Origin: Porodaedalea pini
Lineage: Eukaryota; Basidiomycota; Agaricomycetes; Hymenochaetales; Hymenochaetaceae
Assembly (NCBI GenBank): GCA_002794775.1
Contig: NBAY01000184.1
Coordinates: 1 to 17,032, forward strand
Length of the DNA: 17,032 bases
Direction: 5' to 3'
Part shown: one piece after another, positions 1 to 7,725 of the stretch
Layout: every line of letters starts with the position of its first letter
Numbering within the stretch: the stretch's first letter is position 1
Made by a program: the position numbers and the translations under genes
The notes under the pieces: model-generated
The model's input: the letters and a program-made list of their open reading frames with translations, nothing else
Told to the model about the DNA's origin: nothing
Database searches by the model: none

Positions 1-1804
1 CCTGAGCTTAAGGAGCCCAGAACGCATCAAGCTGTATACTTCTCAAGAGATAAGGGTGCTTTGCCAGCATGGGCAACCTCACTGTACTGCAGAAGTATGT
101 GTTCTTCTAATATAACTAATCTAGTGACTCACGGAGTCCTTCAGACTGCCACACTCGATATTACCATAATAACTTCATCCATGACAATGCTAGCATGCGA
201 ACATACTATACCATGATCCCTCAGTCTATCCAGGCCGGGAAGCATTATTTCTTCGATAGAAATTTGTGTGAGGAGCAAGCAGATGCAATGGTTCTAACAT
301 GGTATGTTAGCAGGCCTTTAATTGCTTTGACTGTAGCTCATGGTATGTTTAGGGCGTCTGCAACAAATCTAGCTCAGTTGTACAACTTACAGACAGAAAG
401 GGTGGGCTTCTTAGAGGCATTTAAAAGGAGTAAATCTTGGCCTTTCCCACTGAGTATGACACCTGAGTTAGTTTGGGATGCATTCTTTTTGAATGCACTC
501 CTGACCGACCACTACGAACGCCAGAGAGCCTTGGAGCTTTGTCATGATGTGGCAAGTCAAGCTGAGCGCATTCGTCCTGCTCTGGAGGAGCGGAACTCAA
601 GGATGGCTGGCCCAGGCCAGAAGCAGTGGAGTCACTCCTGCACGCAGTGCACATGGTTTACATACAGCCCAACAGGAGAGATACGTGAGTCTATTACATC
701 CTCACATACTTCAGAAGCAACTGAATGATTTGTCAGAGGCTGTACGTGCGACTGTCACCGATGGAGTTACCTTGGGCCACCCTTGCTGTGCAGTACGGGA
801 TTGCAAGGATCCCCTATTGTCGCAGAGGGATCGGTTCTGCATGGCTCATTTCAACTTGAGCGCTATCTGTGCCATAGTGACCTGCAGTCGGAAATGCGCA
901 CCCGGGTCCCTCACATGTGACCTACCAGAGCACTCCATGCTTGAACAGAACCACATTGAACGAAATAAGGCTATGTTCCAGCTCAAGGAGCGGCTCCAAC
1001 GTGCAAAAGTAACGCAGACGCATAACTCACTTCCCGACACATCAGGGCAGGTGTCCCAAGAAGGGCTTGAAGGACCAGGTATAGATGGAGTCCTTGAGGG
1101 ACTGCAATCAAGCAATGGAGTGGATGTGCAGGATGTGGAGCTCACAGGAAGACAGCCTGATTGTGATGGAAAGCCTGAAGAAGGCAACCGAAAGATTCAA
1201 GCTGCCTTTGGTAGGCGTCGAACTCACAACGAGGAGCTTTGTGTTTCATGCTGTGGAGTTATTCTGGGACGAGCGACGTTTTTTGGTTCTGAAGCTCCAA
1301 ACGGAGTCAGGGTATGTCCCGTTACTTCAGATGCTAAGATAAGAACACTTATACATTACAAACTAGCTTTTCTGGAAGGGCCTCTTCCCTACAAAAAAGT
1401 CCCTTCCACAGTATCTTTTCTTCGACTCAAACTGCAAGGTACTGCAGCATATTCGAGCTCAAGGAGACCAGGAGTACTTTGAAAACTGTGGACTTCCAGT
1501 TGACGTATTCCACTTCAAGAACAAGCATAAGGAAGGAGACACCTTCTGTTCGCAAAATTGCAATCCAGCAGCCTGGCCAGATTTGACTACAGAAGATGGG
1601 AGGTGGAGGTTCAACTCATCAGCTGCTGAGCAGACAAATGTATGGTTTGGAGGGTACCAGGCCATTGTACGGGAGATGCGGGTGGACAGGTACAACTTCT
1701 TTCTTGATGAGATGATACGGCGCCGCAATGAGCTGGTAGTCCGCAGCCATAAGAAAAAGGGATTTACTCCTCATCTCATTCCACGTAGAGAACTCCTTGC
1801 GTAA
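1..1804 (+). CDS. CxC5/CxC6 cysteine-cluster protein associated with KDZ transposons (5' partial)
   Basis: C-terminal 531 codons of a gene that begins left of the window. Exons by phase-consistent splicing: <1-94, 145-301, 353-684, 737-1311, 1367-1804. The first join creates a YCRNCHTRYYHN zinc-ligand motif. The second removes a 51-nt in-frame intron and restores TWASATNLAQLYN. A CTQC pair (about 640-655) follows. Then comes the CxC6-like cluster: GHPCCAVRDCKDP, a CMAH pair, CAIVTCSRKC and TCDLPEH. The tail carries GRRRTHNEELCV, FFDSNCK, GLPVDVFHFKNKHKE, CNPAAWPDL and WRFNSSAAEQTN, then FFLDEMIRRRN. I recognise this order from the CxC5/CxC6 proteins found with Kyakuja-Dileera-Zisupton elements in agaricomycetes; their biochemical role is unknown. 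The last exon contains no frameshift or stop before its TAA, so the visible part looks intact. The KDZ transposase catalytic core itself is not in the window. Family assignment is strong; function is not established. Confidence 0.88.
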
Positions 1805-2810
1805 AATTTATTAAATTGTACCTATAAATGTTATGTATTCGACGCTTCACTCAACTACCTACAACTCAATGTGAGAAAATGGTAGCAAAATGGAGGAACT
1901 GGGGAGATGAGATGTAGAAATTTGTTGAGCGGTCATTCTATCAAGGTATTTGACAAATTGGTTTAAGAACGATGCATTTCAGACACGTGTTTAACAAATT
2001 GGGTTAATAACGGTACATTTCAGAGACAGGTGGAGGCTACAGAAGAACCGGTGCAGAAAGCTACGGGTATTGTGTCGATTAGCACTGCGGGAAGATACGA
2101 AAGTGAGAAGACCGTTCTGGAAAAAAAATCATGAAGGACACGGACGGACGGGGACAGGAACGATCCATCTGATGCGGTGAGTAAGTTCGCGTGTTAAATT
2201 TCAGTAAAACTTAGGCTTAACTCTTTCCAAAACCTAATTAATGCTCCCGGTGCATGCACACGAATTGCGGATGGTGAAGATTTTTTGGCGGGGAAGGCCC
2301 GCGAACCTTTCTTGTCCCTTTTAGGGGGTTTTTGTTTCGTCTGAGTGGGGAGGGTAACTTTTCCCATGTTGAAGGGGGGTAGGTAGACGACAGAGGGAGC
2401 AAGGAGTCGCGATGGGATAGATAAGGGTAATAAACTGCTTGAGGGGAGCTTTCCCGCACAGAAGTCGGCGGACGAATGGGTTTAATTTCAAGCAAGCTCT
2501 TCTCGCAGTGGTCGATAAGAGTTGAAAGGTCGTGTAAGGCGCCTCATGTGCCGTGGCAAGGACGTCTCAGCCATCCGGCTTCTTTGTACACGAGGAGACT
2601 TTAAATCGTTCCTAATACACTGGACAGACCCGGAAACTTCCTCAAGTGCTTAAACGCAGGTGCATGGGCGGATTCATCAGAAGTCCGGAATGCCACTGGA
2701 GTAGCCAGAGAAACTTAGCGCTATTAATCACACAGTATTTAATTCTCTTCTGTGCTGGAAGACTCTTCTATCTATTCTCGTGCGCACAGCCGCTGAGCCT
2801 GACATGCTGA
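1805..2810. other. Gene-poor spacer after the CxC gene
   Basis: No recognisable gene. It contains the 41-bp tandem duplication at 1949-2030. A short frame open across about 2015-2134 ends in TGA and reads coding-like (VEATEEPVQKATGIV), just after an ATTTCAG acceptor-like site. It could be a relic exon, but no partner exon was found. The remainder (2135-2810) gives only scattered open frames without family resemblance or plausible splice context. Part of it is presumably the 3' UTR of the upstream gene. Confidence 0.5.
1949..2030. repeat. Imperfect tandem duplication, two 41-bp units
   Basis: Unit 1 begins TTTGACAAATTGG at 1949 and unit 2 begins TTTAACAAATTGG at 1990. I count 33 of 41 positions identical, including CATTTCAGA in both. 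AT-rich and intergenic. Each unit carries an acceptor-like TTTCAG. Confidence 0.7.
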
Positions 2811-2941
2811 ATGGGTCACGTGCGACTGACGGGCTTTTAGCCACGCTAAAAGCCCGTCAGTCACTGTAACGCGCGCGGGACGTGACTGTGACTGACGGGC
2901 TTTTAGCGTGGCTAAAAGCCCGTCAGTCGCACGTGACCCAT
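2811..2941. repeat. Nested palindromic repeat, copy 1
   Basis: Two perfect 54-nt inverted arms (2811-2864 and 2888-2941) surround a GC-rich, asymmetric 23-nt centre containing GTAACGCGCGCGG. Each arm itself contains a hairpin: TGACGGGCTTTTAGC, a 3-nt loop, then its complement. The loop triplets of the two arms (CAC and GTG) are complementary, so the structure is a palindrome of palindromes. The same core occurs at 5974-6110 and 12461-12653. No clear target-site duplication is visible: GCTGA on the left against GTTGA on the right is only 4 of 5. It may be a MITE-like non-autonomous element, but no transposase was recognised for it. Confidence 0.9.
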
Positions 2942-3021
2942 GTTGACCTTTCGTCTCAGGGATCTCAACATCCATTAACCAAATAAAGCTAAGAGAAGAA
3001 GCAGGAAATAGCTCTAAAGAG

Positions 3022-4654
3022 ATGAATTCTGCCTACAATAGAATTACAGGAAATCAGTACGAACCATGGGGTCCAGTGAGCACAACCTCGAATTTCTTTC
3101 ATTTTGCTAAAGCCTTAACGTTGCATTTCAAGGACACATCCTTTGCAGAAAGTAATCCTACTCTGAGACTTCCTGTGGGACTTGAGGTGTTGGAGTTTAA
3201 CCAACACATTCCGGGTCATAGGTATTTTGTCCTTCAAGCCCTTCGTGTGACCTGGGGTCGTTCATAGACTGACCTATTTATCAAGCATCGAAAACTTTCG
3301 AATAAATGGTCCAGAGCCTCAGCAGAAGCCTACAACAGAGTTCGAGAACGCTCGAAAGCAGGCAGCTCGGCTAGTTCAGCGTGACCGGCTTACTCCACGC
3401 TCAAGAGAGTCGCAAATTGAAGGCGCAGAGGTCCGATGCTCTCTGGACACCGTGCGGTGTCTTCCTCACACAGATCCAGCTTGGATTGGATACAACGTTA
3501 AAGAAATCCCAGACTCATACGATCAGCAAGCTCCACTGGGCAGAAATCCCAACCTGGGCACAGAGTGCAGCGAAGAACTGAAAACGTTCGTCGAGAAGGA
3601 AGGTGGGACATACATAGAAAATATCTTAAGGTGAGTGGGGTGAAGAATAAGTTAGAAAGCATGCTTAAAACTCACATTTGATTAGTCGGGCACAGGTTGT
3701 CAGATCTAAAGAAGGGCAGGTCTACGTTGTTAAGTGCAAAATTCCGGGAGATGATTGGGAAGCAGTCGTTGGCGGGAAGCACTTCAGCTGGATAGCCGTC
3801 GTAGATAATGTGGAGTCTGCCATGGAAGAGTTCGAAAAGGGATACGGGAAGGCCAACAAGGCCGTTATGAACCATACTCGAGGTGCATTTCCTTGCTTTT
3901 CTTTTGGTACGTCTGTTGGTGGAGGGCAAACGGTTCGTTTCGTTCTTTAACCCCTCTAAAATCTGCCTGTACGCTAACGTTTGATGGATGGGAAGCATCC
4001 CAGTACCAAGACTTTCAATGAGAAGGTTGAGGACTGCATTATACAGTTCTGTAAGGATCCTTTTGTGACAGCTTACGTCGATCACATCGCAGGTCCGTTT
4101 GTGTCTTTTATCTGAAATGCATGAGTTGATCCCCCCTTCGTTGGATAGACTGCTTCAGAATCTGGTTCCCCAAACTTGCCCAGCTCTACTCTCTGTCCCA
4201 GCTTCAACTGCTCATGGTCGACGGACTTCTCTCTCAACACTTCCCAGACTTACAGTTCGCTGCCTACTCCCTCAACTATGGCACCAATACTGTCTGTGAC
4301 TGGCACAAGGACCTCAAGAACCTTGTATTTGGAGTTTGTGCAGTTGGGATATTCGGGAGGTTCAACTATAGAACTTCCGCTCAGCTTATGCTGAAGGAAG
4401 CTAAGGTTGCACTGGAGCTTCGTCACGGTGATGTTGTATTCTTCCCATCCGCTGGAATTAGCCACAAAAACGCAGCCTTGAAGGAGGGGGAGACAAGGAG
4501 GTCCTTCGTGTTTTACTCCGCCGGTGGCTTGTTTCGTTGGATAGAGCAAGGGCACCATAAACAGGTTGAGAAGTATGGGGACGGAGATCAGAGGTGGAAA
4601 GAGGGATGCGATCTCTTCTCTACAATGGAAGAACTGAGGGAGTCTTTTTTGTAA
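3022..4654 (+). CDS. TET/JBP-like 2-oxoglutarate/Fe(II) dioxygenase
   Basis: Five exons proposed: 3022-3221, 3268-3630, 3686-3932, 3996-4092, 4149-4654. All phases agree and give about 470 aa ending at TAA 4652. The last three joins are strong (for example GTGAGT donor at 3631, phase 2, and GTCCGT donor at 4093, phase 1). The first exon and its start are the weakest part. The catalytic double-stranded beta-helix is C-terminal. Fe(II) ligands are H and D in CDWHKD (about residues 355 and 357) and H in SHKN (about 408). A 2OG-binding Arg is expected at RRSF (about 419-420), followed by GGLFRW. Upstream blocks GTSVGGGQT and CFRIWFPKLAQLY match the fungal TET/JBP-related family, whose members oxidise 5-methylcytosine or thymine in DNA and have expanded alongside KDZ transposons. 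Relatives I recall usually have a GG pair in the strand after GxF; here it reads FNYRTSAQLML, so substrate or activity may differ. A more distant AlkB-type role cannot be excluded. Confidence 0.8.
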
Positions 4655-4745
4655 CTTAAACCAACTTGAGGATGACGTGTGTTAATCCAGACACGCCAGT
4701 ATGTTCAGCTGCAGAGTATTACGGCTTAGATGCAAGTCTAGTTAC
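4655..4745. other. Short spacer before the rRNA fragment
   Basis: 3' flank of the dioxygenase gene. No gene seen. The sequence immediately left of the rRNA match (about 4700-4745) does not continue the LSU rRNA sequence. Confidence 0.4.
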
Positions 4746-4780
4746 GGTGGTAAATTCCATCTACAGCTAAATATTGGCGA

Positions 4781-4814
<34 letters not shown>

Positions 4815-4822
4815 ATGAAAAG
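4746..4822 (+). pseudogene. Fragment of 25S/28S (LSU) rRNA
   Basis: These 77 nt, starting GGTGGTAAATTCC and ending GGGAAAGATGAAAAG, reproduce the strongly conserved LSU rRNA segment near the D1/D2 region, including GGCGAGAGACCGATAGCG and AACAAGTACCGTGAGG. From memory of eukaryotic LSU sequences I see one substitution (CTACAGCT for CTAAAGCT). Identity stops abruptly on both sides; the right edge runs into an A/G-rich AAAAG repeat. It cannot be functional rRNA. It could be a stray rDNA insertion or repair patch, or the rRNA-derived head of a SINE-like retroelement. Confidence 0.85.
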
Positions 4823-5170
4823 AAAAGAAAAGAAGACTTCAGTGCTTGCGAGTCCCTGCTTCTCGCGCTCTTCTTCGAGTACGTAAAAGAGCTTCTGCAT
4901 CTTCAGGACTGAAGAGATGGGTCATTCAGACGCCTGGTATAACTTGTACGCCTTGATATAACTGCCCACGCACTTCAGGCCCTTGTATCACGTAAAGGAA
5001 CACAGTTTTCATCAGTATCCGTTTCATTGTATAATATAACGCTGCAAAAGATGTTCGTTTCTCAGCTACCGCTCACACTAGTGCGGCGCTCGTATATGTT
5101 ACACGGTATATTGGATTACACATGGCTGAGTCTGAAGTCACGTTCGCGTGAGAACGGCGTCTACCAACCC

Positions 5171-5179
5171 TTATATAGG
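5171..5179 (+). promoter_or_regulatory. TATA-like box
   Basis: TTATATAGG lies 159 nt upstream of the ATG at 5330 and 117 nt upstream of the ATG at 5288. This spacing allows a transcription start near 5200 in the CACCATCACAG region. Inferred from motif and position only. Confidence 0.35.
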
Positions 5180-5252
5180 CTTCGGCCTCAAAAACCACGG
5201 TTAGACTCACACCATCACAGTCCCCACCACCGCAGTACGCACCGTCTACCGT

Positions 5253-5296
5253 CGTTGACATGCTTGCCGACACATAAGTCGGCAAGCATGGCAACG
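5253..5296. repeat. Hairpin-forming inverted repeat
   Basis: 19-nt arms (5253-5271 and 5278-5296) pair with one mismatch around the 6-nt loop ACATAA. The inner 13 nt (CATGCTTGCCGAC) pair perfectly. It lies in the presumed leader of the candidate gene that follows. Its lower stem contains two ATGs: the one at 5260 opens a 5-codon frame and the one at 5288 a 13-codon frame. Confidence 0.7.
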
Positions 5297-5329
5297 TCGA
5301 CGACGTTGACGCGCAACTGCCTCGACTAG

Positions 5330-5844
5330 ATGGCCCCCGATCTCACCGCGATCTACGACCGATGGCCCCAGCTTCAACGACGCTGGCCTGGCCTCTCGCC
5401 TTTTGTACACGCTGAATACAGGCCCGACGTTGACTGGAAGGATTGGCTAAGGCCTCTGACGCTGGTATGAGCTGCAAGTTGTGTTGTTGACGATCACATC
5501 GTCGTCGACGACGCCGCTTGCAGCTTCGACAGCATCAAAGGACGATAGCCAATCGTATTCTTCGTCAAATGCTGGGCCTTTCTGGCGGACTTCAATCGGC
5601 GAGAGCTTAGGTTGTGCCGAATACATGTAAGTTTGTCTGGGATGTAACTTGGGGGCGGGGATAGCTTCGGGACGACGAATCGAAGCAGTTCCTCACCCAT
5701 ACTTCTGCATCAGTCTTAACCAACTCTATTCCAGCCATAAGGCATCTCATGGATGCGACAAGCCTTTCAAATAAAAACAAAACGAAGGTTCTTGAGATGG
5801 AGGATGAGCTTGCGTCGTCCCTCAGAGATGCTGTCGTTTCGTAA
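5330..5844 (+). pseudogene. Unknown three-exon gene or pseudogene with in-frame TAG codons
   Basis: Phase-consistent exons 5330-5464, 5524-5626 and 5735-5844. Introns are 5465-5523 (GTATGA ... TTGCAG) and 5627-5734 (GTAAGT ... TTCCAG). The encoded text starts MAPDLTAIYDRWPQLQRRW, continues with a helix-like LRQHQRTIANRILRQMLG, and ends KVLEMEDELASSLRDAVVS before TAA. One in-frame TAG (5608-5610) interrupts exon 2. A second TAG (5327-5329) separates this start from an in-frame upstream ATG at 5288. Both could come from CAG by a C-to-T change. I do not recognise the family. Alternatives are a short protein ending at 5608 or a decayed gene. Phase agreement at both introns argues against chance. 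Confidence 0.4.
5500..5513. repeat. Perfect 14-bp palindrome in intron
   Basis: CGTCGTCGACGACG is its own reverse complement. It lies just inside the 3' half of the 59-nt intron. It is bracketed by AGCTGCAAG (from 5470) and CTTGCAGCT (from 5517), so most of this intron could fold back on itself and pair its two ends. Confidence 0.5.
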
Positions 5845-5939
5845 AACCTTATTTTCTGCTTATTCGATTTAGTTAGGCCTTCTATTTTCCATTACAAGTA
5901 GTTAAATACTTTTAACATTATTCCCAATAAATTTTAGCG
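5845..5939. other. AT-rich spacer
   Basis: Low-complexity AT-rich stretch between the interrupted gene and palindrome copy 2. Nothing else seen. Confidence 0.4.
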
Positions 5940-6131
5940 CAGGATTCCTGAACACAGAAGGTAGCCGTGACTAAGGAGGAGTCGTGGGCGCCTGACGGGC
6001 TTCTAGCGACGCTAGAATCCCGTCAGTCACAGTAACGCGCGCGAGACGTGACTGTGACTGACGGGATTCTAGCGTCGCTAGAAGCCCGTCAGGCGCCCAC
6101 GACTCCTCCTGTGACTACTGAAGCCAGCTTA
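5940..6131. repeat. Nested palindromic repeat, copy 2, with conserved flanks
   Basis: Core 5974-6110 has perfect 60-nt arms (5974-6033 and 6051-6110) around a 17-nt centre, AACGCGCGCGAGACGTG. Each arm again contains a hairpin (TGACGGGCTTCTAGC ... ), here with one internal mismatch. Outside the arms, CAGGATTCCTGAACACAG on the left and GTGACTACTGAAGCC on the right recur in reverse orientation around copy 3, so the repeat unit is about 192 bp. GTGACTA occurs directly on both sides of the core (5967 and 6111), but the right-hand one belongs to the shared flank. Confidence 0.88.
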
Positions 6132-6646
6132 TCCACGAGAAAATAATGGCGGAAGATGCGAGAACCAACCCGACGCTCAATATCACGGAGGCAGATGAAG
6201 CTTCTGATGATGCGGAAGCAGAGGCTAGCCTCTTCTTGTTTACTTCCACAATGCAACACCTCTGACAATAAAACGAGGTACCTTCACTCATACTATGAGT
6301 GAATCGATTCTTCCTGTACTCATTGGGTACTAGAATGTTTATAGCCTGCTTGTTGCTAGTGAAGCTCCTGATGGCGGTGAATTGCATGCATTTTGTAAAG
6401 CGAAGCGCCTACTCACAAACCGGCTGTAACGTTACACAAGAAATACGCTCTCGTCCCAGCCTCTCCAACCCGTGACGTACCCTCATCTCTGATAGCTATT
6501 AGTTCGTACGATCGGGGGAAGTGTACGGACAGGAAATGAGTCGGCCTGTAGGCGCTACTCTTCGCCCTCTAAGTCCGCAGGTGCTTCCCTGTGGATAAGC
6601 AAAAGGTAACGTCAGTATACGAAAGAAATACAGGAGAGTGGACACT
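6132..6646. other. Gene-poor stretch with one short acidic ORF
   Basis: A 39-codon frame at 6146-6265 (+) reads MAEDARTNPTLNITEADEAS and is Glu/Asp/Ala-rich. It starts a few nt after the palindrome flank, so it may be chance or a relic first exon; no following exon was identified. Nothing convincing in 6266-6600. Upstream N-terminal exons of the NC2-beta copy may lie at 6600-6650 but are too decayed to place. Confidence 0.3.
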
Positions 6647-6650
6647 CATG

Positions 6651-7187
6651 ATACGTAAGACGTTGTGTATATCCTGCGCGAAGAACACGCGGTATCTGGT
6701 CGTTTAATTCTGTGTCGGTGTGTATACCATTTGTATTCTGTATGTTTGGAGTTTCTGCTGACGAGCCTCGCTAGCTGGCCTTGCAGAGTTCATACGTTTG
6801 ACATCCTCGGAGGCAAATGAAATCTGCGAACAGGAGTCAAAAAAGGCCACTTCACTGGACCACATCGTAAGTGCTCTCAAGGTCGGTGTCCTCCACTATT
6901 TCTTTAGACTGATTATGAATGCGGTTCAGACTCGGGTTTGAAGAATTCACAACAGAGGTTGGGTGTGCTGAAGGACCACAAGAAGCTTGTAAAGGTATGT
7001 ATACACACATGTCTACGCTCTGGAAGTCCTAACTTTCTGCTCCTTGCTCAAGATCGAGATCGAGATCGAGAGAAGAGTGAATCGAAGCTTGAGCAGCCCG
7101 GGTTCCGCGTTTACGGAGGAGGAACCGCTGGCTCGGCAAGAGGAACCTTTGGCTGCTATTCGTGCACGTTTTGAGGCGAACCAGTGA
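6651..7187 (+). pseudogene. NC2-beta (Dr1) pseudogene, unprocessed
   Basis: NC2-beta is the histone-fold subunit that, with NC2-alpha, binds TBP on promoters and represses or redirects RNA polymerase II initiation. Recognisable pieces in order: ISCAKNTR (about 6680-6700), EFIRLTSSEANEICEQESKK and DHIVSALK (6787-6881), LGFEEFTTEV (6931-6960), VLKDHKKLVK (6965-6994), then ERRVNR ... FTEEEPLARQEE ... RARFEANQ ending at TGA 7185. Introns are retained: 6718-6786 (phase 1), about 6882-6929, and 6995-7052 (GTATGT, CTAAC branch). So this is a genomic duplicate, not a retrocopy. Lesions: in-frame TAA at 6705 where the family has an acidic residue, a deleted and altered segment before ISCAK, a frame change of about 2 nt between TTEV and VLKDHK, and an expanded GATCGA triplet. 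An alternative splice (GTAAGT at 6867 to TTTAG at 6907) would skip the frameshift. Confidence 0.8.
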
Positions 7188-7533
7188 CCATCTCTCGCTT
7201 CAAATCCTCACCTGCTGCTGTATCCCTGCATTGCTTCCTCTGTTTCTCCTGTATTTGACCTCAGATCTTTATTTTTACTACGTTATGTTGTCTGGCGTCC
7301 TCGATTTTCATGTATATGTAATAATGTAATATAGATCGAGTGTAATAACTGTCTTGTAAAAGATGCAGCGATTTAATTACCTTGAACAAGGACTCCAAGA
7401 CTCGTGAAAGGGTACCTTCGACCCAAACCCCCCTTCCCGTCTTCTTTTCTTTCGGAATCGTGGAACCAAGTGTCGTACTGACGTTCCAAACGTTCGAAGG
7501 AAGCAAGGGTAGTTAAGGATGTGACTATCTAGT
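7188..7533. other. Spacer without recognised gene
   Basis: 3' flank of the NC2-beta copy, AT-rich around 7270-7380 and pyrimidine-rich at 7420-7450. No coding signal with splice support was found. Confidence 0.35.
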
Positions 7534-7725
7534 TTACGCCGGAGCAGGTATACCGTCAAATTGAACCTGATTTAAAGAAAACACATGAGGGACAGACTAC
7601 ACGGGACAGCGACAATGCCTGCATTGCACTGGCTAAAGCCATCAGAGGAAATATCAGGGCCCCTTACTACCAGTCGAAAATTGCGGCAGAGAAGATGATA
7701 TTAAGTACTAGTTACGCAGAATGAT
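7534..7725 (+). other. Exon-like coding fragment, unknown
   Basis: After a TGACTATCTAG branch/acceptor-like site, one frame stays open for 63 codons and ends at TGA 7723. It has amphipathic, coding-like text (TPEQVYRQIEPDLKKTHEGQ ... ACIALAKAIRGN ... YYQSKIAAEKMIL). No upstream exon could be joined with confidence and no family was recognised. It overlaps the last codons of the convergent JmjC gene by about 14 nt. It may be the last exon of a decayed gene. Confidence 0.3.

Larger units (their letters stand above)
4823..5329. other. Spacer and possible leader of the amber-interrupted gene
   Basis: No recognisable gene from 4823 to about 5160. A TATA-like TTATATAGG at 5171-5179 is followed by a GC-richer stretch that includes the hairpin at 5253-5296 and short upstream ATGs at 5260 and 5288. 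Base composition changes noticeably near 5160. Confidence 0.4.

Noticed and set aside
2238..2495. Minus-strand 85-codon frame
   Set aside because: Pro/Ser/Arg-rich text without family resemblance or splice context; probably chance.
5967..6117. GTGACTA on both sides of the copy 2 palindrome as a 7-bp target-site duplication
   Set aside because: The same GTGACTAC occurs at the equivalent edge of copy 3 and homology continues beyond it, so it is part of the repeat flank. A true duplication, if any, must lie further out.
6115..6387. Minus-strand 90-codon frame next to palindrome copy 2
   Set aside because: It begins inside the repeat flank, reads as Ala/Ser low-complexity opposite an acidic plus-strand frame, and shows no recognisable motif.
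7053..7072. GATCGA microsatellite as a regulatory repeat
   Set aside because: Three units only, and it falls exactly where NC2-beta encodes a charged DRE/ERE-like stretch, so it is a small expansion in the relic exon.
7190..7240. tRNA-like TTCAAATCC box
   Set aside because: No matching A box or acceptor stem could be found around it.
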